The notes under the pieces: model-generated
Told to the model about the DNA's origin: nothing
What the model saw: the letters and a program-made list of their open reading frames with translations, nothing else
Databases searched by the model: none
Position numbers and translations under genes: made by a program
In this document: positions 33,730 to 42,927 of the stretch, one piece after another
How the letters are laid out: each line of letters starts with the position of its first letter
How positions within the stretch are numbered: position 1 is the stretch's first letter
Source of the DNA: Novosphingobium sp. MD-1
GTDB lineage: Bacteria; Pseudomonadota; Alphaproteobacteria; Sphingomonadales; Sphingomonadaceae
Assembly: GCF_001014975.1 (NCBI RefSeq)
Contig: NZ_BBXA01000029.1
Span: 62,001 to 126,000 of the forward strand
Length of the DNA: 64,000 nt
Direction: 5' to 3'

Positions 33730-34732
33730 AATCGTCGTCGCTCGCGCCGAACACGATCACGCCTTCGGCAGCCAGCCGGCGCGCGGCCGTGACCATGGCC
33801 TTCTGCGCCTCGATCACTTCGGCCATCTTCATGCGGCCCCGCTCGTTGATCTCGTCGCGCACGCCATCGGCGGCGCGCGAGGACATGGCGTCGAAGAACA
33901 CCTCGCGTTGCGTGTCCGGAATGCCCTTCAGCGCGGCGATCAGCGTGTCGCTGTCCACTTCGCGCAGCAGGGAGCCCATCGACTTGCTGTCGAGCACGAA
34001 CAGGTGCTCGAACTTGAACATCTCGTTCTCGATCTGCTTGGCGAGCTGCTTGTCGATCTTGTTGATCTCGGGCATCACCCGCTTTTCGACCGCGCGCGCG
34101 GCGGCGTTGATGATGTCGGCCGCTTCGCGCGGCCCGCCCATCGTCATCACCGACTGGCCATGGCATTCGCCGATCCGGCGATTCAGCATCTGTTCGAGCA
34201 TCGCGATGGCATCCGGCGAAACCGGCCCCAGCGTGGCGATGCGGTGCACGACCTGCGGCTGGATGTTGTCCGGCAGCGCGTGCAGCACGGCGGCGGCCAC
34301 TTCCGGATCAAGCTGCACCAGCAGCACCGCGATCGCCTGCGGATGTTCGTCGCGGATCAGCGGGGTCAGCACCTGGGGCGTCAGCCAGCGCGCAAGTTCC
34401 AGCGGCGAGGTGCGCGGCAGGTCGGCCGGCGTGATGCGCTGCATCAGGCTTTCCGCCTTGATCTCGCCCACGGCGCGGGTCATCAGCGAACGGACCTGGC
34501 CGATGCGGTCGTGCGCGGTCAGGCCAAGGCGTTCGGTGCGTTCGACGAAGCCGGTGATCGCCTGCGCGATCGCCATCGGGCCGATCTCGCCCAGCGCGCA
34601 CATCTTCTCGCCCAGCGTCCGCAGCTCTTCGGGTTCCAGCTGGCCAAGGATTTCCGCGGCCTGCTCGTCCTCAAGCAGCATGACCATCACCGCGGCGCGT
34701 TCGGCGCCGCTGATGGGAGACAGGTCGCTCAT
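33722..34732 (-). CDS. fliG: Flagellar motor switch protein FliG
   Basis: The 336-aa FliG is the rotor subunit that meets the stator. It shows AERAAVMVMLLEDEQAAEILGQLEPEELRTLGEKM at the N-terminus, the EHPQAIAVLLVQLDPEVAAAVLHALP armadillo repeat in the middle, and the C-terminal torque region with FKFEHLFVLDSKSMGSLLREVDSDTLIAALKG and FFDAMSSRAADGVRDEINERG, including the charged residues that contact MotA. It overlaps fliF by 4 nt and fliH by 8 nt. Confidence 0.97.
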   Translation of the reverse strand: MSDLSPISGAERAAVMVMLLEDEQAAEILGQLEPEELRTLGEKMCALGEIGPMAIAQAITGFVERTERLGLTAHDRIGQVRSLMTRAVGEIKAESLMQRITPADLPRTSPLELARWLTPQVLTPLIRDEHPQAIAVLLVQLDPEVAAAVLHALPDNIQPQVVHRIATLGPVSPDAIAMLEQMLNRRIGECHGQSVMTMGGPREAADIINAAARAVEKRVMPEINKIDKQLAKQIENEMFKFEHLFVLDSKSMGSLLREVDSDTLIAALKGIPDTQREVFFDAMSSRAADGVRDEINERGRMKMAEVIEAQKAMVTAARRLAAEGVIVFGASDDDYV

Positions 34733-36468
34733 ACCGCTTCCTCCGTATTTTCCTTCAGCATCTGGCGCAGGGCGGCAACGGCGCTGTCAGGCTTTTCCTT
34801 CACCAGCCGCTGGGCGATGCCAACCTGGCGGCTCAGCAGTTCGGTATCGACGACGCCCGTGGAGGCGTCCTGCGCCGGGCGCAGATCGGCCTTGGCGACC
34901 AGCGGCTTGGGGGCGGAAACGGCGCCTTCGCCATCCTCCGCTGCCTCTTCATCGTCGTTTTCAGCCTTGCTGCGCTTCGATGCGGCCGGATCGCGCTTCA
35001 GCGCCTTGATCAGCGGGCGCACGCCCAGCAGCAGCACCAGCAGCACCGCGAGCAGGGCAACGGCATTGCGCAGGATCGTGGCGAACCACGGCGTCTCGTA
35101 GAACTTGGGCGCTTCGACAACCGCCGGCTTGAAGCTGCGGATGGCTACGGCGACCTGGTCGCCCCGCGTCGGGTCCGCGCCCACGGCGGCGCTGACGAGC
35201 TGCTTGATCTGTTCGATATCGGCGGGCTTGGCCTTGGCCATCGCCTCCTGGCTCACGGCCACGGCAACCGACAGGCGCTTGATCTTGCCCGGCGCCACGT
35301 TGGACACGGCCACTTCGCGGCCCAGTTCGTAGGTGCGCGTGGACGAGCTTTCGCCATTGGATGGCGGTGTGGCGGGTGTTCCGGGCGTGCCCGGAGTTCC
35401 CGGCGCCTGGCCGTTGGCGGCCTGCGCCCCCTGAGCCGGCGTGCCTTGCGGCGCACCCGGCTGGGCGGTGGTCGCCGGCGGCGGCGTGTTCGACAGTACG
35501 CCCGGTACCCCGATCGCGCCGGCCGCTCCGGCCGACTGGGAAGCGGACTGCGATTCCGTGCGGACCGCGCCCTGCTTGTCATAGCTTTCGCGGGCCGAGG
35601 TCACCTGATCCATGTCGAGATCGACCTGGATCTCGCTCGAAAAGTTGCCATCGCCCAGCATCGGGGTCAGCAACTGGGAAACCTGCTGGCGGAGCTTGTC
35701 CTCCATGCGGCCCTGGATTTCGATGCGGTCGCTATCACCCGCCTTGGCGGCGGACAGCAGGCGGCCGTGCTGGTCGATCACCTTGACGGAATCGACCGAC
35801 AGGCCGGGCACCGACCCCGCCATCAGATTGACGATCGCGGAAACCTGGCTGTCGGAAAGCTGGCGGCCACGGGCAAGCTTGACCATGACCGATGCCGAAG
35901 GCGCCACGTTGTCGCGCACGAACACCGACTTTTCCGGTTCGGCAAGATGGACCCGCACGGCTTCCACGCCGTCGATTTCCATCATCGTCAGTTCCAGCTC
36001 GCGCTCGCGCGCGGCCTGAAGGCGCTGGCCTTCCAGCGTCCGGCTGGCGCCCATCGGCAGCTTGTCGATCATCTGCTGCCCGGTTTCGGGCGCGGCGATC
36101 GCCCCGTCCGAGGCAGCGACCATGCGGGCCTTGTAAAGATCGCTTTCCGGCACGGTGATCGCGCCGGTCGAATTGTCGATCGTGTAGGGGATCGACGCCT
36201 TGTCGAGCGCGGCGACGACCTGGGCGCGTTCGTTGTCGGAAAGCTGCGAATAGAGCATCCGCTGCGGGGCAGGGGCCATGGTCATCCACAGCACGCCGGC
36301 AAGCCCGGCTGCCGACATGCCGGCAAACCAGGGCAGGGCGCGTCGAACCGACGTCTGGCCCATGAAGGCGCGTAGCCGCGCCGAAGCGCCGCCGAGCGCG
36401 GGATCGGTCAGCGGCGTCAGCACAGAAGGAGTACTGCCGCCAGCGACAGCGGGAACAAGGTCACTCAT
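34729..36468 (-). CDS. fliF: Flagellar MS-ring protein FliF
   Basis: This 579-aa protein forms the MS ring on which the motor is built. It has two membrane helices (ALPWFAGMSAAGLAGVLWMTMA and ILRNAVALLAVLLVLLLGVRPLI), two ring-building domains (MLYSQLSDNERAQVVAALDKASIPYTI; VEAVRVHLAEPEKSVFVRDNVAPSASVMVKLARGRQLS), a long Gly/Pro/Ala-rich low-complexity insert in the periplasmic part and a C-terminal FliG-binding tail. It lies 3 bp after fliE. Confidence 0.96.
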   Translation of the reverse strand: MSDLVPAVAGGSTPSVLTPLTDPALGGASARLRAFMGQTSVRRALPWFAGMSAAGLAGVLWMTMAPAPQRMLYSQLSDNERAQVVAALDKASIPYTIDNSTGAITVPESDLYKARMVAASDGAIAAPETGQQMIDKLPMGASRTLEGQRLQAARERELELTMMEIDGVEAVRVHLAEPEKSVFVRDNVAPSASVMVKLARGRQLSDSQVSAIVNLMAGSVPGLSVDSVKVIDQHGRLLSAAKAGDSDRIEIQGRMEDKLRQQVSQLLTPMLGDGNFSSEIQVDLDMDQVTSARESYDKQGAVRTESQSASQSAGAAGAIGVPGVLSNTPPPATTAQPGAPQGTPAQGAQAANGQAPGTPGTPGTPATPPSNGESSSTRTYELGREVAVSNVAPGKIKRLSVAVAVSQEAMAKAKPADIEQIKQLVSAAVGADPTRGDQVAVAIRSFKPAVVEAPKFYETPWFATILRNAVALLAVLLVLLLGVRPLIKALKRDPAASKRSKAENDDEEAAEDGEGAVSAPKPLVAKADLRPAQDASTGVVDTELLSRQVGIAQRLVKEKPDSAVAALRQMLKENTEEAV

Positions 36469-36471
36469 TTA

Positions 36472-36849
36472 TCAGACCCCCATCCGCATGATGTCCTGGT
36501 ACGCGGACAGCAGGCGGTTGCGAACTTGGAGCGTGGCTTCGAAGGCGACGCCGGCTTCCTGCCGGGCGAGCATGACCTTCGCGACATCGGTCACTTCGCC
36601 ACGTTCGTAGGCTTCGCTGACCGCTTCCGCCTTGTTCTGCGTGGCGCTGACGCTGTCGAGCGCGGACTTGAGTGCTTCGGTGAAACCGCCGGCCGGACCA
36701 CTGCTCTGGGTCTCGGCCGCGCCCGACGCGGCTGCATCGGGCTTGTGGATCTGCTGAAGCAGGTTGGAACGATCAATGATCTGCTGACGCAGCGCGATGA
36801 TCTGCTGCACCCCGGCGGCACTTCCGCCGATTCCGTTGATACCACTCAT
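36472..36849 (-). CDS. fliE: Flagellar hook-basal body protein FliE
   Basis: The 125-aa FliE connects the MS ring to the rod. The C-terminal half is typical: GGFTEALKSALDSVSATQNKAEAVSEAYERGEVTDVAKVMLARQEAGVAFEATLQVRNRLLSAYQDIMRMGV. The N-terminal part is less conserved. Its ATG overlaps the stop of the flbD-like gene by 4 nt, placing it second in the large fli operon. Confidence 0.95.
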   Translation of the reverse strand: MSGINGIGGSAAGVQQIIALRQQIIDRSNLLQQIHKPDAAASGAAETQSSGPAGGFTEALKSALDSVSATQNKAEAVSEAYERGEVTDVAKVMLARQEAGVAFEATLQVRNRLLSAYQDIMRMGV

Positions 36850-38192
36850 CGACGACCTCCAGCGACTGCGATGCCGGCTTCACGGAAGCTGGCAAGGCGA
36901 TAGCGTAGCGTGCGTTCCGAAATGCCGAGCTGGCGTGCCGCGGCCACGCGGCTGCCGCCGCAGGCCTCGAGCGTGGCCAGGATTGCCCGCGCTTCGGAAA
37001 TCTGAACGATGTTGGAAAGCTTGGCTCCGGACGCGCCCATGTCGTCCGCGACGATTTCGGCGGGCGCGGCCGGTACTGCCGGGTTGATCGGCGTCACCGT
37101 GCCCGGCATCGGTGCGGCCTGCGCGCCGTTGCGATCAGTGACCAGGCGGGCAGGGCGATCGAACACGATGTGCTGCGGCAGGATTTCCGGCGCATCGCCT
37201 GCAAGAAGCAGCGCGCGGCGCACCACGTTTTCCAGTTCGCGGACGTTGCCCGGCCAGGTGTGCTGGGCCAGCAGCGTGATCGCGGCATCGGAAATCCACG
37301 GCGTGTTCATTCCGCGCGGAACGTGGCGCAGCATCATCGCGAAGGCGAGCGGCGCGATATCTTCCGGGCGCTCGCACAGCGCGCCCAGCGAGAGCGGGAA
37401 AACGTTGAGGCGGTAGTAAAGGTCCGCGCGGAAGCGGCCTTCCTCGACCTCCAGCGGCAGATCCCGGTTGGCGCAGGCGATCACGCGCACGTCAACCTTG
37501 ACCGGCTGCGTCGCACCCAGCGGCAGGACTTCGCCTTCCTGCAGGGCGCGCAGCAGCTTTGCCTGGAGCGAAATCGGCATCTCCGCGATTTCGTCGAGCA
37601 GCAGCGTGCCACCGTCGGCGGCGCGGAAGAAACCTTCGCTGGCCGCGTTGGCGCCGGTGAAGGCGCCCTTCTGGTGACCGAACAGCAGCGCTTCCAGCAT
37701 CGTTTCCGGCATCGCGGCGCAGTTGATGGCGATGAACGGCTTGTCGGCGCGGCGCGAACGATCGTGGATGAAGCGGCTCAACACTTCCTTGCCGGTTCCG
37801 GTCGGGCCGTTGATGAGCACGGGAATGTCGCTCGCGGCGATGCGTTCGGCCAGGGCGAGGACGGAGAGGCTTTCTGGATCGGCGGCTACGGGCGTGCCGG
37901 CGGGGGCGGCACAGGCAAGCAGCGCGGCGAGCGCGCCTTCCGAAGCTCCATCGACATAGCGCAGCGTGAACTGGCGGCCTCCCGGCGCGCGGATCAGTTC
38001 GTTGTGCGGTGCGCGTTCAAGGGCGATCGCGATCTTTCTGGGATCATGCTGCACGCATTCTTCCGATGCGTACACATACGTACCAGCGCTGCTGCCGAAG
38101 CTCCCGACAATAGCATCCGCCCGCTGAACCAGTGGCGCGTTAACGCTTCCGGCTTGTTCAGAGACGTTCAATCCGTCCGTATGTTGATCCAT
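36846..38192 (-). CDS. flbD: Sigma-54-dependent flagellar activator, FlbD-like
   Basis: The 448-aa product is an enhancer-binding AAA+ activator of sigma-54. It has Walker A GPTGTGKE (129-136), the sigma-54 contact loop GAFTGA (176-181), Walker B GTLLLDEI (195-202), and a C-terminal Fis-type HTH (AARQLGISERTLRYRLASFR). The about 100-residue N-terminal domain does not look like a classical receiver, since no DD/D/K set is found; this fits FlbD/FleQ-like flagellar regulators. ATG 38192 was chosen for a sensible N-terminus; the frame stays open to 38255. It heads the fliE-to-flhB operon and should drive the sigma-54 promoters at flgB, flgA, fliK and the transglycosylase. Confidence 0.92.
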   Translation of the reverse strand: MDQHTDGLNVSEQAGSVNAPLVQRADAIVGSFGSSAGTYVYASEECVQHDPRKIAIALERAPHNELIRAPGGRQFTLRYVDGASEGALAALLACAAPAGTPVAADPESLSVLALAERIAASDIPVLINGPTGTGKEVLSRFIHDRSRRADKPFIAINCAAMPETMLEALLFGHQKGAFTGANAASEGFFRAADGGTLLLDEIAEMPISLQAKLLRALQEGEVLPLGATQPVKVDVRVIACANRDLPLEVEEGRFRADLYYRLNVFPLSLGALCERPEDIAPLAFAMMLRHVPRGMNTPWISDAAITLLAQHTWPGNVRELENVVRRALLLAGDAPEILPQHIVFDRPARLVTDRNGAQAAPMPGTVTPINPAVPAAPAEIVADDMGASGAKLSNIVQISEARAILATLEACGGSRVAAARQLGISERTLRYRLASFREAGIAVAGGRR

Positions 38193-38243
38193 GTTAATGG
38201 CCCCCGTCTTAACCATATCTGGTGACGGTTTGCCTCTAAATCC

Positions 38244-38258
38244 TAAATGAACCATTAA
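38244..38258 (-). promoter_or_regulatory. Candidate CtrA-like site before flbD
   Basis: TTAA and TTTA halves separated by 7 bases (minus strand TTAATGGTTCATTTA) match the CtrA full site TTAA-N7-TTAA with one mismatch. CtrA controls early flagellar genes in many alphaproteobacteria. The site lies about 52 bp before the flbD start codon. Confidence 0.4.
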
Positions 38259-38318
38259 CCTCAGTGTTCGTACTTAGGCGTTGAGCGTAGTTTTTTGCAC
38301 GCCGCGCATTTTTTCCCC

Positions 38319-38345
38319 TTAAAAACCCGATCCCCATGCCGGTCT
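38319..38345 (+). promoter_or_regulatory. Candidate sigma-28 promoter of flagellin
   Basis: TTAA (38319-38322), 15 bases, GCCGGTCT (38338-38345), about 70 bp before the flagellin ATG. The same TTAA-N15-GCCG form is found before flgM and, with one change, before fliD. Confidence 0.55.
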
Positions 38346-38415
38346 TTGCCTCGACAGCCGCGTTATCCCCGTGACTCGGCGGTCCTCTCGGGAACGATCC
38401 TCACTGGAGACTGAC

Positions 38416-39243
38416 ATGACCGTTATCAACACCAACATCAGCGCACTGCGCGCGGCGAACGCTTCGAACTCGGCCAGCCAGATGCTGGGCACTGCCATGC
38501 AGCGCCTGTCCACCGGCACCCGCATCAACAGCGCGAAGGACGACGCCGCCGGCCTCGCCATCGCCACCTCCATGACCTCGCAGATCACTGGCATGAACCA
38601 GGGCATCCGCAACGCCAACGACGGCATCTCGCTGGCGCAGACGGCTGAAGGCGCGCTGGGCGAAGTCACCAACATGCTGCAGCGTATCCGCGAACTGGCC
38701 ACCCAGTCGGCTTCGGGCACCTATCAGGACACCACCGACCGCGCTTACATGCAGACGGAAGTCGACCAGCTGACCTCGCAGATCGACCAGGTCGTCACCA
38801 ACACCAAGTTCAACGGTGTTGCTCTGTTCGACGGTTCGACCGCGACGGTGAAGATCCAGGCCGGCGCCAACGCCAGCGACACGGTTGACCTTTCGATGGC
38901 CGACCTGACCACGCTGGCTGCCAGCGGCGGTGCGGCCGGTTCCTATGACGTTTCGACGGCGACGGCGGCCAATGGCCTTCTGTCGACGCTCGACACCGAA
39001 CTCGAATCGATCTCCAGCGCCCGTTCGACGCTGGGTGCCGGCCAGAACCGCCTCCAGTCGGCGGTCAACAACCTGACCAGCAACGTCACGAACCTGTCGG
39101 ATGCCCGCTCGCGCATTCAGGACACCGACTACTCGGCGGAAACGACGGCGCTCGCCAAGGCCCAGATCCTGAGCCAGGCTTCGACGGCGATGATCGCCCA
39201 GGCCAACCAGAGCCAGCAGAACGTTCTCTCGCTGCTCCGCTAA
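38416..39243 (+). CDS. fliC: Flagellin
   Basis: The 275-aa flagellin forms the filament. It begins [49 protein letters not shown] and ends with [47 protein letters not shown], the conserved coiled-coil D0/D1 parts. The variable surface domains are nearly absent, so the filament should be thin-walled. GGAGA lies 6-10 nt upstream of ATG 38416. A sigma-28-like promoter precedes and a strong terminator hairpin follows, so it is a single-gene unit. Confidence 0.98.
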   Translation: MTVINTNISALRAANASNSASQMLGTAMQRLSTGTRINSAKDDAAGLAIATSMTSQITGMNQGIRNANDGISLAQTAEGALGEVTNMLQRIRELATQSASGTYQDTTDRAYMQTEVDQLTSQIDQVVTNTKFNGVALFDGSTATVKIQAGANASDTVDLSMADLTTLAASGGAAGSYDVSTATAANGLLSTLDTELESISSARSTLGAGQNRLQSAVNNLTSNVTNLSDARSRIQDTDYSAETTALAKAQILSQASTAMIAQANQSQQNVLSLLR

Positions 39244-39280
39244 GCCTGACGCAACCTGACACCTGCCTCCACCAGGTGGC

Positions 39281-39319
39281 GGCCCGGCGATCGCGAGATC
39301 GCCGGGCCTTTGGCGTTTT
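39281..39319 (+). terminator. Rho-independent terminator after flagellin
   Basis: A perfect 12-bp stem, GGCCCGGCGATC (39281-39292) with its complement at 39297-39308 and a GCGA loop, is followed by TTTGGCGTTTT. It lies 37 bp after the flagellin stop. Confidence 0.88.
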
Positions 39320-39343
39320 GAGCGCGGACATGCGTCATGCCTT

Positions 39344-39385
39344 CTTGACTCCGCGCGCGCGAGGCTTGACTCCGCGCGCGCGAGG
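39344..39385 (+). repeat. 21-bp perfect tandem repeat, two copies
   Basis: The unit starting CTTGACTCC and ending GCGCGAGG occurs twice in direct succession (39344-39364, 39365-39385). It ends 3 bp before the proposed start of the chloride channel gene and is in frame with it, so it could encode a repeated LDSARAR segment if translation starts further upstream, or act in the leader. Confidence 0.8.
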
Positions 39386-39388
39386 CGA

Positions 39389-41155
39389 TTGGCCGAAGCC
39401 GTGGCTTCGTCTGGCAAATATCTCGTGCGGTCCGCCGCCATCCGGTTCCGCCGCCGTCTGCGCGAAAGCGAGGCGGCCTTTATCGTGCTCGCGCTGCTGG
39501 CCGGGCTTGCGGCCGGTATCCTCACCAATGCGCAGCAGTTCCTGGCGCACGGCATCCAGCACTTCTTCTATGGCGTCACGATCAACCGCCTGAGCGCGCT
39601 CGGATCGATCCATCACCCCTGGCGCCTGCTGGCGCTGCCGATCGGCGGGTTGTTGCTGGTGTTCATGGCGCGATGGCTCCATCGCCGCCGCCGGACGCTG
39701 ATCGACGTGGTCGAGGCGAATGCGCTGCACGGCGGGCGGTTGCCACTGTCCGACAGCCTGATCATCGCCGGGCAGACCATCGTATCGAATGGTGCGGGCG
39801 CTTCGGTCGGGCTCGAAGCCGCCTATGCCCAGATGGGCGGCGGCATCGCCTCCGCGCTGGGGCAATGGTTCAAGCTGCGCCGCGCGGATCTGCGCACGCT
39901 GACCGGGGCAGGGGCCGGCGCGGCCGTCGGCGCGGCTTTCGGCGCGCCATTGGCCGGCGCGTTCTATGCCTTCGAGATCGTGATCGGAACCTACACCCCG
40001 GCCGCGATCGCACCGGTGGTCACGGCCGCGTTGTCGGCCGTCTTCGTCACGCGCCTGCTTGGCGTGGAGCCTTATCTGATCGCGACGACGGCGGACCGGG
40101 TGCTGCACACGCCCGATTATCTTGTCTATGCGGCGCTCGGACTGGTCTGCGCTTTCATGGGCATCGTGGTCATGCGCCTGGTCACGGCGATGGAGCTGGT
40201 GGTGCAAGCCTGGACGCGCATCGGCGTGTGGCGGCCGGTGATCGGCGGCTTCCTGCTCATGCCGATCGCCTGGCTCTCGCCGCAGGCGCTGTCGGCCGGA
40301 CATGGCGCGCTGCACCTCAACCTTCTGCTGCATCCGCCGATCATGTTTCTGCTGACCGTGCTGGCCCTGAAGATCGCGGCGTCCGTGATCTCGCTCAGCT
40401 TCGGTTTTCGCGGGGGGCTTTTCTTCGCCTCGCTGTTCCTCGGTTCACTGGCCGGGCAGATTTTTGCCGGTGCGGGCAACATGCTGTTTCCGGGCTTGGC
40501 GATCGATTCCAACGATGCGGCACTGGTGGGCATGGCCGCATTCAGCGTGTCCGTGGTGGGTGGTCCGATGACGCTGGCCATGCTGATGCTGGAAACCACG
40601 CACGATTTCGCGCTGATGGGCGTGGTGCTGACCGCATCGCTTATTTCCAGCGCCGTCACGCGCGAAGCCTTCGGGTATTCCTTTTCCACCTGGCGCCTTC
40701 ACGTGCGCGGATCGATCGTGCGAAGTCCGCGCGACATCAGCTGGGTCGTTGACCTTCACGCCGGCCGCATCATGCGCAAGGACTGGGTCAGCATCGCGGA
40801 CGACAGCACCATTGCCGCGTTTCGCGCGGCGATTCCGTTGGGATCGGCCAGCAAGGCCGTGCTTGTCGATCGCGAAGGGCGTTATCGCGGGATCGTTCCC
40901 ACGGCGCTGGTCTATCGGTCCGATCTCGCCCCGGATGGCCTGGTCAGTTCAGTAGCCACGCTGGTCGATACCACGCTGCATCCCGAGACGGGCATTCAGG
41001 AGATGCTGGCCCTGTTCGATCGGCTGGCCGTGGATGAAATGGTGGTGGTCGATGCCGCCCAGCACGTCGTCGGCGTGGTTACCGAACGCCATGCCCGCCG
41101 GCGCTATTTCGAGAAACTCGAAAGCGCGCAGCGGGACATTTTCGGCGAAACCTGA
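39389..41155 (+). CDS. ClC-family chloride channel with C-terminal CBS domains
   Basis: The 588-aa membrane protein is a ClC chloride channel or proton/chloride exchanger. About ten hydrophobic segments are seen, among them AAFIVLALLAGLAAGILTNAQQ, the anion-binding GAGASVGLEAAYAQMGG (the GxGxxxGLE variant of GREGP), and GAFGAPLAGAFYAFEI. After about residue 430 follow two CBS-like parts (VDLHAGRIMRKDWVSIADDSTIAAF and TLHPETGIQEMLALFDRLAVDEMVVVDAAQHVVGVVTERHARRRYF). TTG 39389 is the first plausible start, but the frame is open upstream, so the N-terminus is uncertain. It stands between flagellin and motB, an odd place for such a gene. Confidence 0.93.
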   Translation: MAEAVASSGKYLVRSAAIRFRRRLRESEAAFIVLALLAGLAAGILTNAQQFLAHGIQHFFYGVTINRLSALGSIHHPWRLLALPIGGLLLVFMARWLHRRRRTLIDVVEANALHGGRLPLSDSLIIAGQTIVSNGAGASVGLEAAYAQMGGGIASALGQWFKLRRADLRTLTGAGAGAAVGAAFGAPLAGAFYAFEIVIGTYTPAAIAPVVTAALSAVFVTRLLGVEPYLIATTADRVLHTPDYLVYAALGLVCAFMGIVVMRLVTAMELVVQAWTRIGVWRPVIGGFLLMPIAWLSPQALSAGHGALHLNLLLHPPIMFLLTVLALKIAASVISLSFGFRGGLFFASLFLGSLAGQIFAGAGNMLFPGLAIDSNDAALVGMAAFSVSVVGGPMTLAMLMLETTHDFALMGVVLTASLISSAVTREAFGYSFSTWRLHVRGSIVRSPRDISWVVDLHAGRIMRKDWVSIADDSTIAAFRAAIPLGSASKAVLVDREGRYRGIVPTALVYRSDLAPDGLVSSVATLVDTTLHPETGIQEMLALFDRLAVDEMVVVDAAQHVVGVVTERHARRRYFEKLESAQRDIFGET

Positions 41156-41165
41156 AGGGCAGGCG

Positions 41166-42005
41166 TCAGTTCACCAGCAGGATGGAAATCCGGCGGTTGC
41201 GCGGATCGGACGGGTTGTCCTTCACCAGCAGTTCGCGGTCGGCGACGCCTTCGATCCGGCGGAAGCGGCTTTCGGCCACGCCCTGGTGCATCAGTGCCTG
41301 TCGCGTGGCTTCCGCGCGGCCGGCGGAAAGCGACCAGTTGTTGGCGGCCTGACCGGGCTTCCACTGCACCGAATCGGTATGGCCGCGCACGGTGATGCCG
41401 GATGGATCGGGGCCGATCGCCTGGCCGATCGCCTGCAACAGTTCGGTCGCGTCGGGCGTCAGCAGCGTGGTGCCGAGGCGGAACATCGAGAAGTTGGCGT
41501 CGTCGACCAGGTCGATGCGCGTCCCTTCGGTGGTGTCCACCATGCGGACCTGCCGGGCAAGCTGGCGCAGCTTGGCGTTGGCGGCCAGCTTTTCCTGCAA
41601 TTTCTTCTCGACGGCCGTGCGTTTGGCCTTCGATCCGCCATCCTTGGCGCCGCCGGTGGCGTCGCGCGGCACGGTCAGAGTCTTGGTGCCGGTCTGCGCG
41701 GCCTTGTGCGGATAGTTGTCCGCGTCGGTGATCGAGGAGCCGCCGAGCAGGCCATAGGAGCCGGCTTCGCCTTCCTTCATCTTGACCAGGGTGGGCGTGA
41801 AATAGTCGGCAAGGCCCTTGCGCTGCTTCTCCGTGGTTGCGCCCAGCAGCCACAGCAGCAGGAAGAAGGCCATCATCGCGGTCACGAAGTCGGCGTAGGC
41901 GACTTTCCACGCGCCGCCATGGTGGCCGCCGGCTACCACCGTCACCTTCTTGACGATGATTGGCGCCGGAGGCGGCTCGTTCTTGCCTCTGGGAGGTTTG
42001 GCCAT
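41166..42005 (-). CDS. motB: Flagellar motor protein MotB
   Basis: This 279-aa stator protein anchors the motor to peptidoglycan. It has one membrane helix with the proton-carrying aspartate (WKVAYADFVTAMMAFFLLLWLL, D39), a plug/linker region, and an OmpA-like peptidoglycan-binding domain (LTPDATELLQAIGQAI, ITVRGHTDSVQW, NNWSLSAGRAEATRQAL, DPRNRRISILL). It follows motA by 15 bp. The gene converges with the chloride channel gene, with 10 bp between the two stop codons. Confidence 0.97.
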   Translation of the reverse strand: MAKPPRGKNEPPPAPIIVKKVTVVAGGHHGGAWKVAYADFVTAMMAFFLLLWLLGATTEKQRKGLADYFTPTLVKMKEGEAGSYGLLGGSSITDADNYPHKAAQTGTKTLTVPRDATGGAKDGGSKAKRTAVEKKLQEKLAANAKLRQLARQVRMVDTTEGTRIDLVDDANFSMFRLGTTLLTPDATELLQAIGQAIGPDPSGITVRGHTDSVQWKPGQAANNWSLSAGRAEATRQALMHQGVAESRFRRIEGVADRELLVKDNPSDPRNRRISILLVN

Positions 42006-42020
42006 GGGTTCAGCCTTCCC

Positions 42021-42884
42021 TTAGCGGCCGCGCAGCGCGTCGAGCAGTTCGGACAGGCCGGGGCGGAAGGCGTGGCCAAGACCCGACCGCGCGCTTTCCA
42101 CCACCAGCGGCTGCGGCCAACCGTGAAGCGAAGCGATGATGACCTGCTTGACCGCCTGGAAGATCATCTCGTCCTGATCGAGCACCTGCTTGAGGCGGCT
42201 CGCCAGCGGGGCGACTATGCCATAGGCCAGAAGCACGCCCATGAAGGTACCGACCAGCGCCGAACCGATCATGCCGCCCAGGATGGCCGGCGGCTTGTCG
42301 ATCGAGCCCATGGTCTTCACGACGCCCAGAACCGCCGCGACGATACCCAGCGCGGGGAGGGCGTCGGCCAGGCCCTGCAGCGCGTGCTGCGGTTCGGCTT
42401 CTTCATGGAAGTGCGTCTTCATCGCGTGATCCATCACGTCCTCGACGGCGTGGACTTCAAGCGTGCCGGAGGAGACGACGATCAGGGTCAGCGTATCGCA
42501 GATCAGCGAAATCAAGGGTTTGTTGGCGAGAAGCCGCGGGAATTCCGCGAAAATCGGCGAGCTGGCGGGATCGGTGACATGGCTTTCCAGCGCCACCGGC
42601 CCGTCCGACCGCAGGATCTTCATCAGCTTGGTGCACAGGATGATCGCGTCGATGTGATCCTGCTTGGTGTGCTTCGGCCCCTTGAACACTTTGGCGAAAC
42701 CGCCGCCGATCGCCTTCAGCTCGTGCATCGAGTTGCCCGTGACCAGCGCGCCGACAGCCGCGCCGCCGATGATGAGCATTTCGTGCGGGATCGCCTCCAT
42801 GACCGGCCCCAGCGCGCCGCCAGTGATGGCAAAGCCGCCGAAGACCATGACCAGCAGGATAATGATGCCGATACCAGCGTACAT
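42021..42884 (-). CDS. motA: Flagellar motor protein MotA
   Basis: The 287-aa MotA forms the proton channel of the stator with MotB. It starts with the family pattern IGIIILLVMVFGGFAITGGALGPVMEAIPHEMLIIGGAAVGALVTGN and ends with the cytoplasmic loop and helices 3 and 4 (ALPALGIVAAVLGVVKTMGSIDKPPAILGGMIGSALVGTFMGVLLAYGIVAPLASRL), holding the two channel prolines. It lies downstream of flgL and is probably read with the flg operon. Confidence 0.96.
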   Translation of the reverse strand: MYAGIGIIILLVMVFGGFAITGGALGPVMEAIPHEMLIIGGAAVGALVTGNSMHELKAIGGGFAKVFKGPKHTKQDHIDAIILCTKLMKILRSDGPVALESHVTDPASSPIFAEFPRLLANKPLISLICDTLTLIVVSSGTLEVHAVEDVMDHAMKTHFHEEAEPQHALQGLADALPALGIVAAVLGVVKTMGSIDKPPAILGGMIGSALVGTFMGVLLAYGIVAPLASRLKQVLDQDEMIFQAVKQVIIASLHGWPQPLVVESARSGLGHAFRPGLSELLDALRGR

Positions 42885-42927
42885 GGAAGTTCAACCCTTC
42901 AGAATTCGAAAGCGGTGTTGTTCGGGA

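Noticed and set aside
39344..39385. CRISPR-like repeat
   Set aside because: Only two adjacent copies without spacers; no cas genes are present in the window.
39335..40333. 332-aa minus-strand frame opposite the ClC gene
   Set aside because: Biased composition and no motif; it is a shadow of the ClC reading frame.
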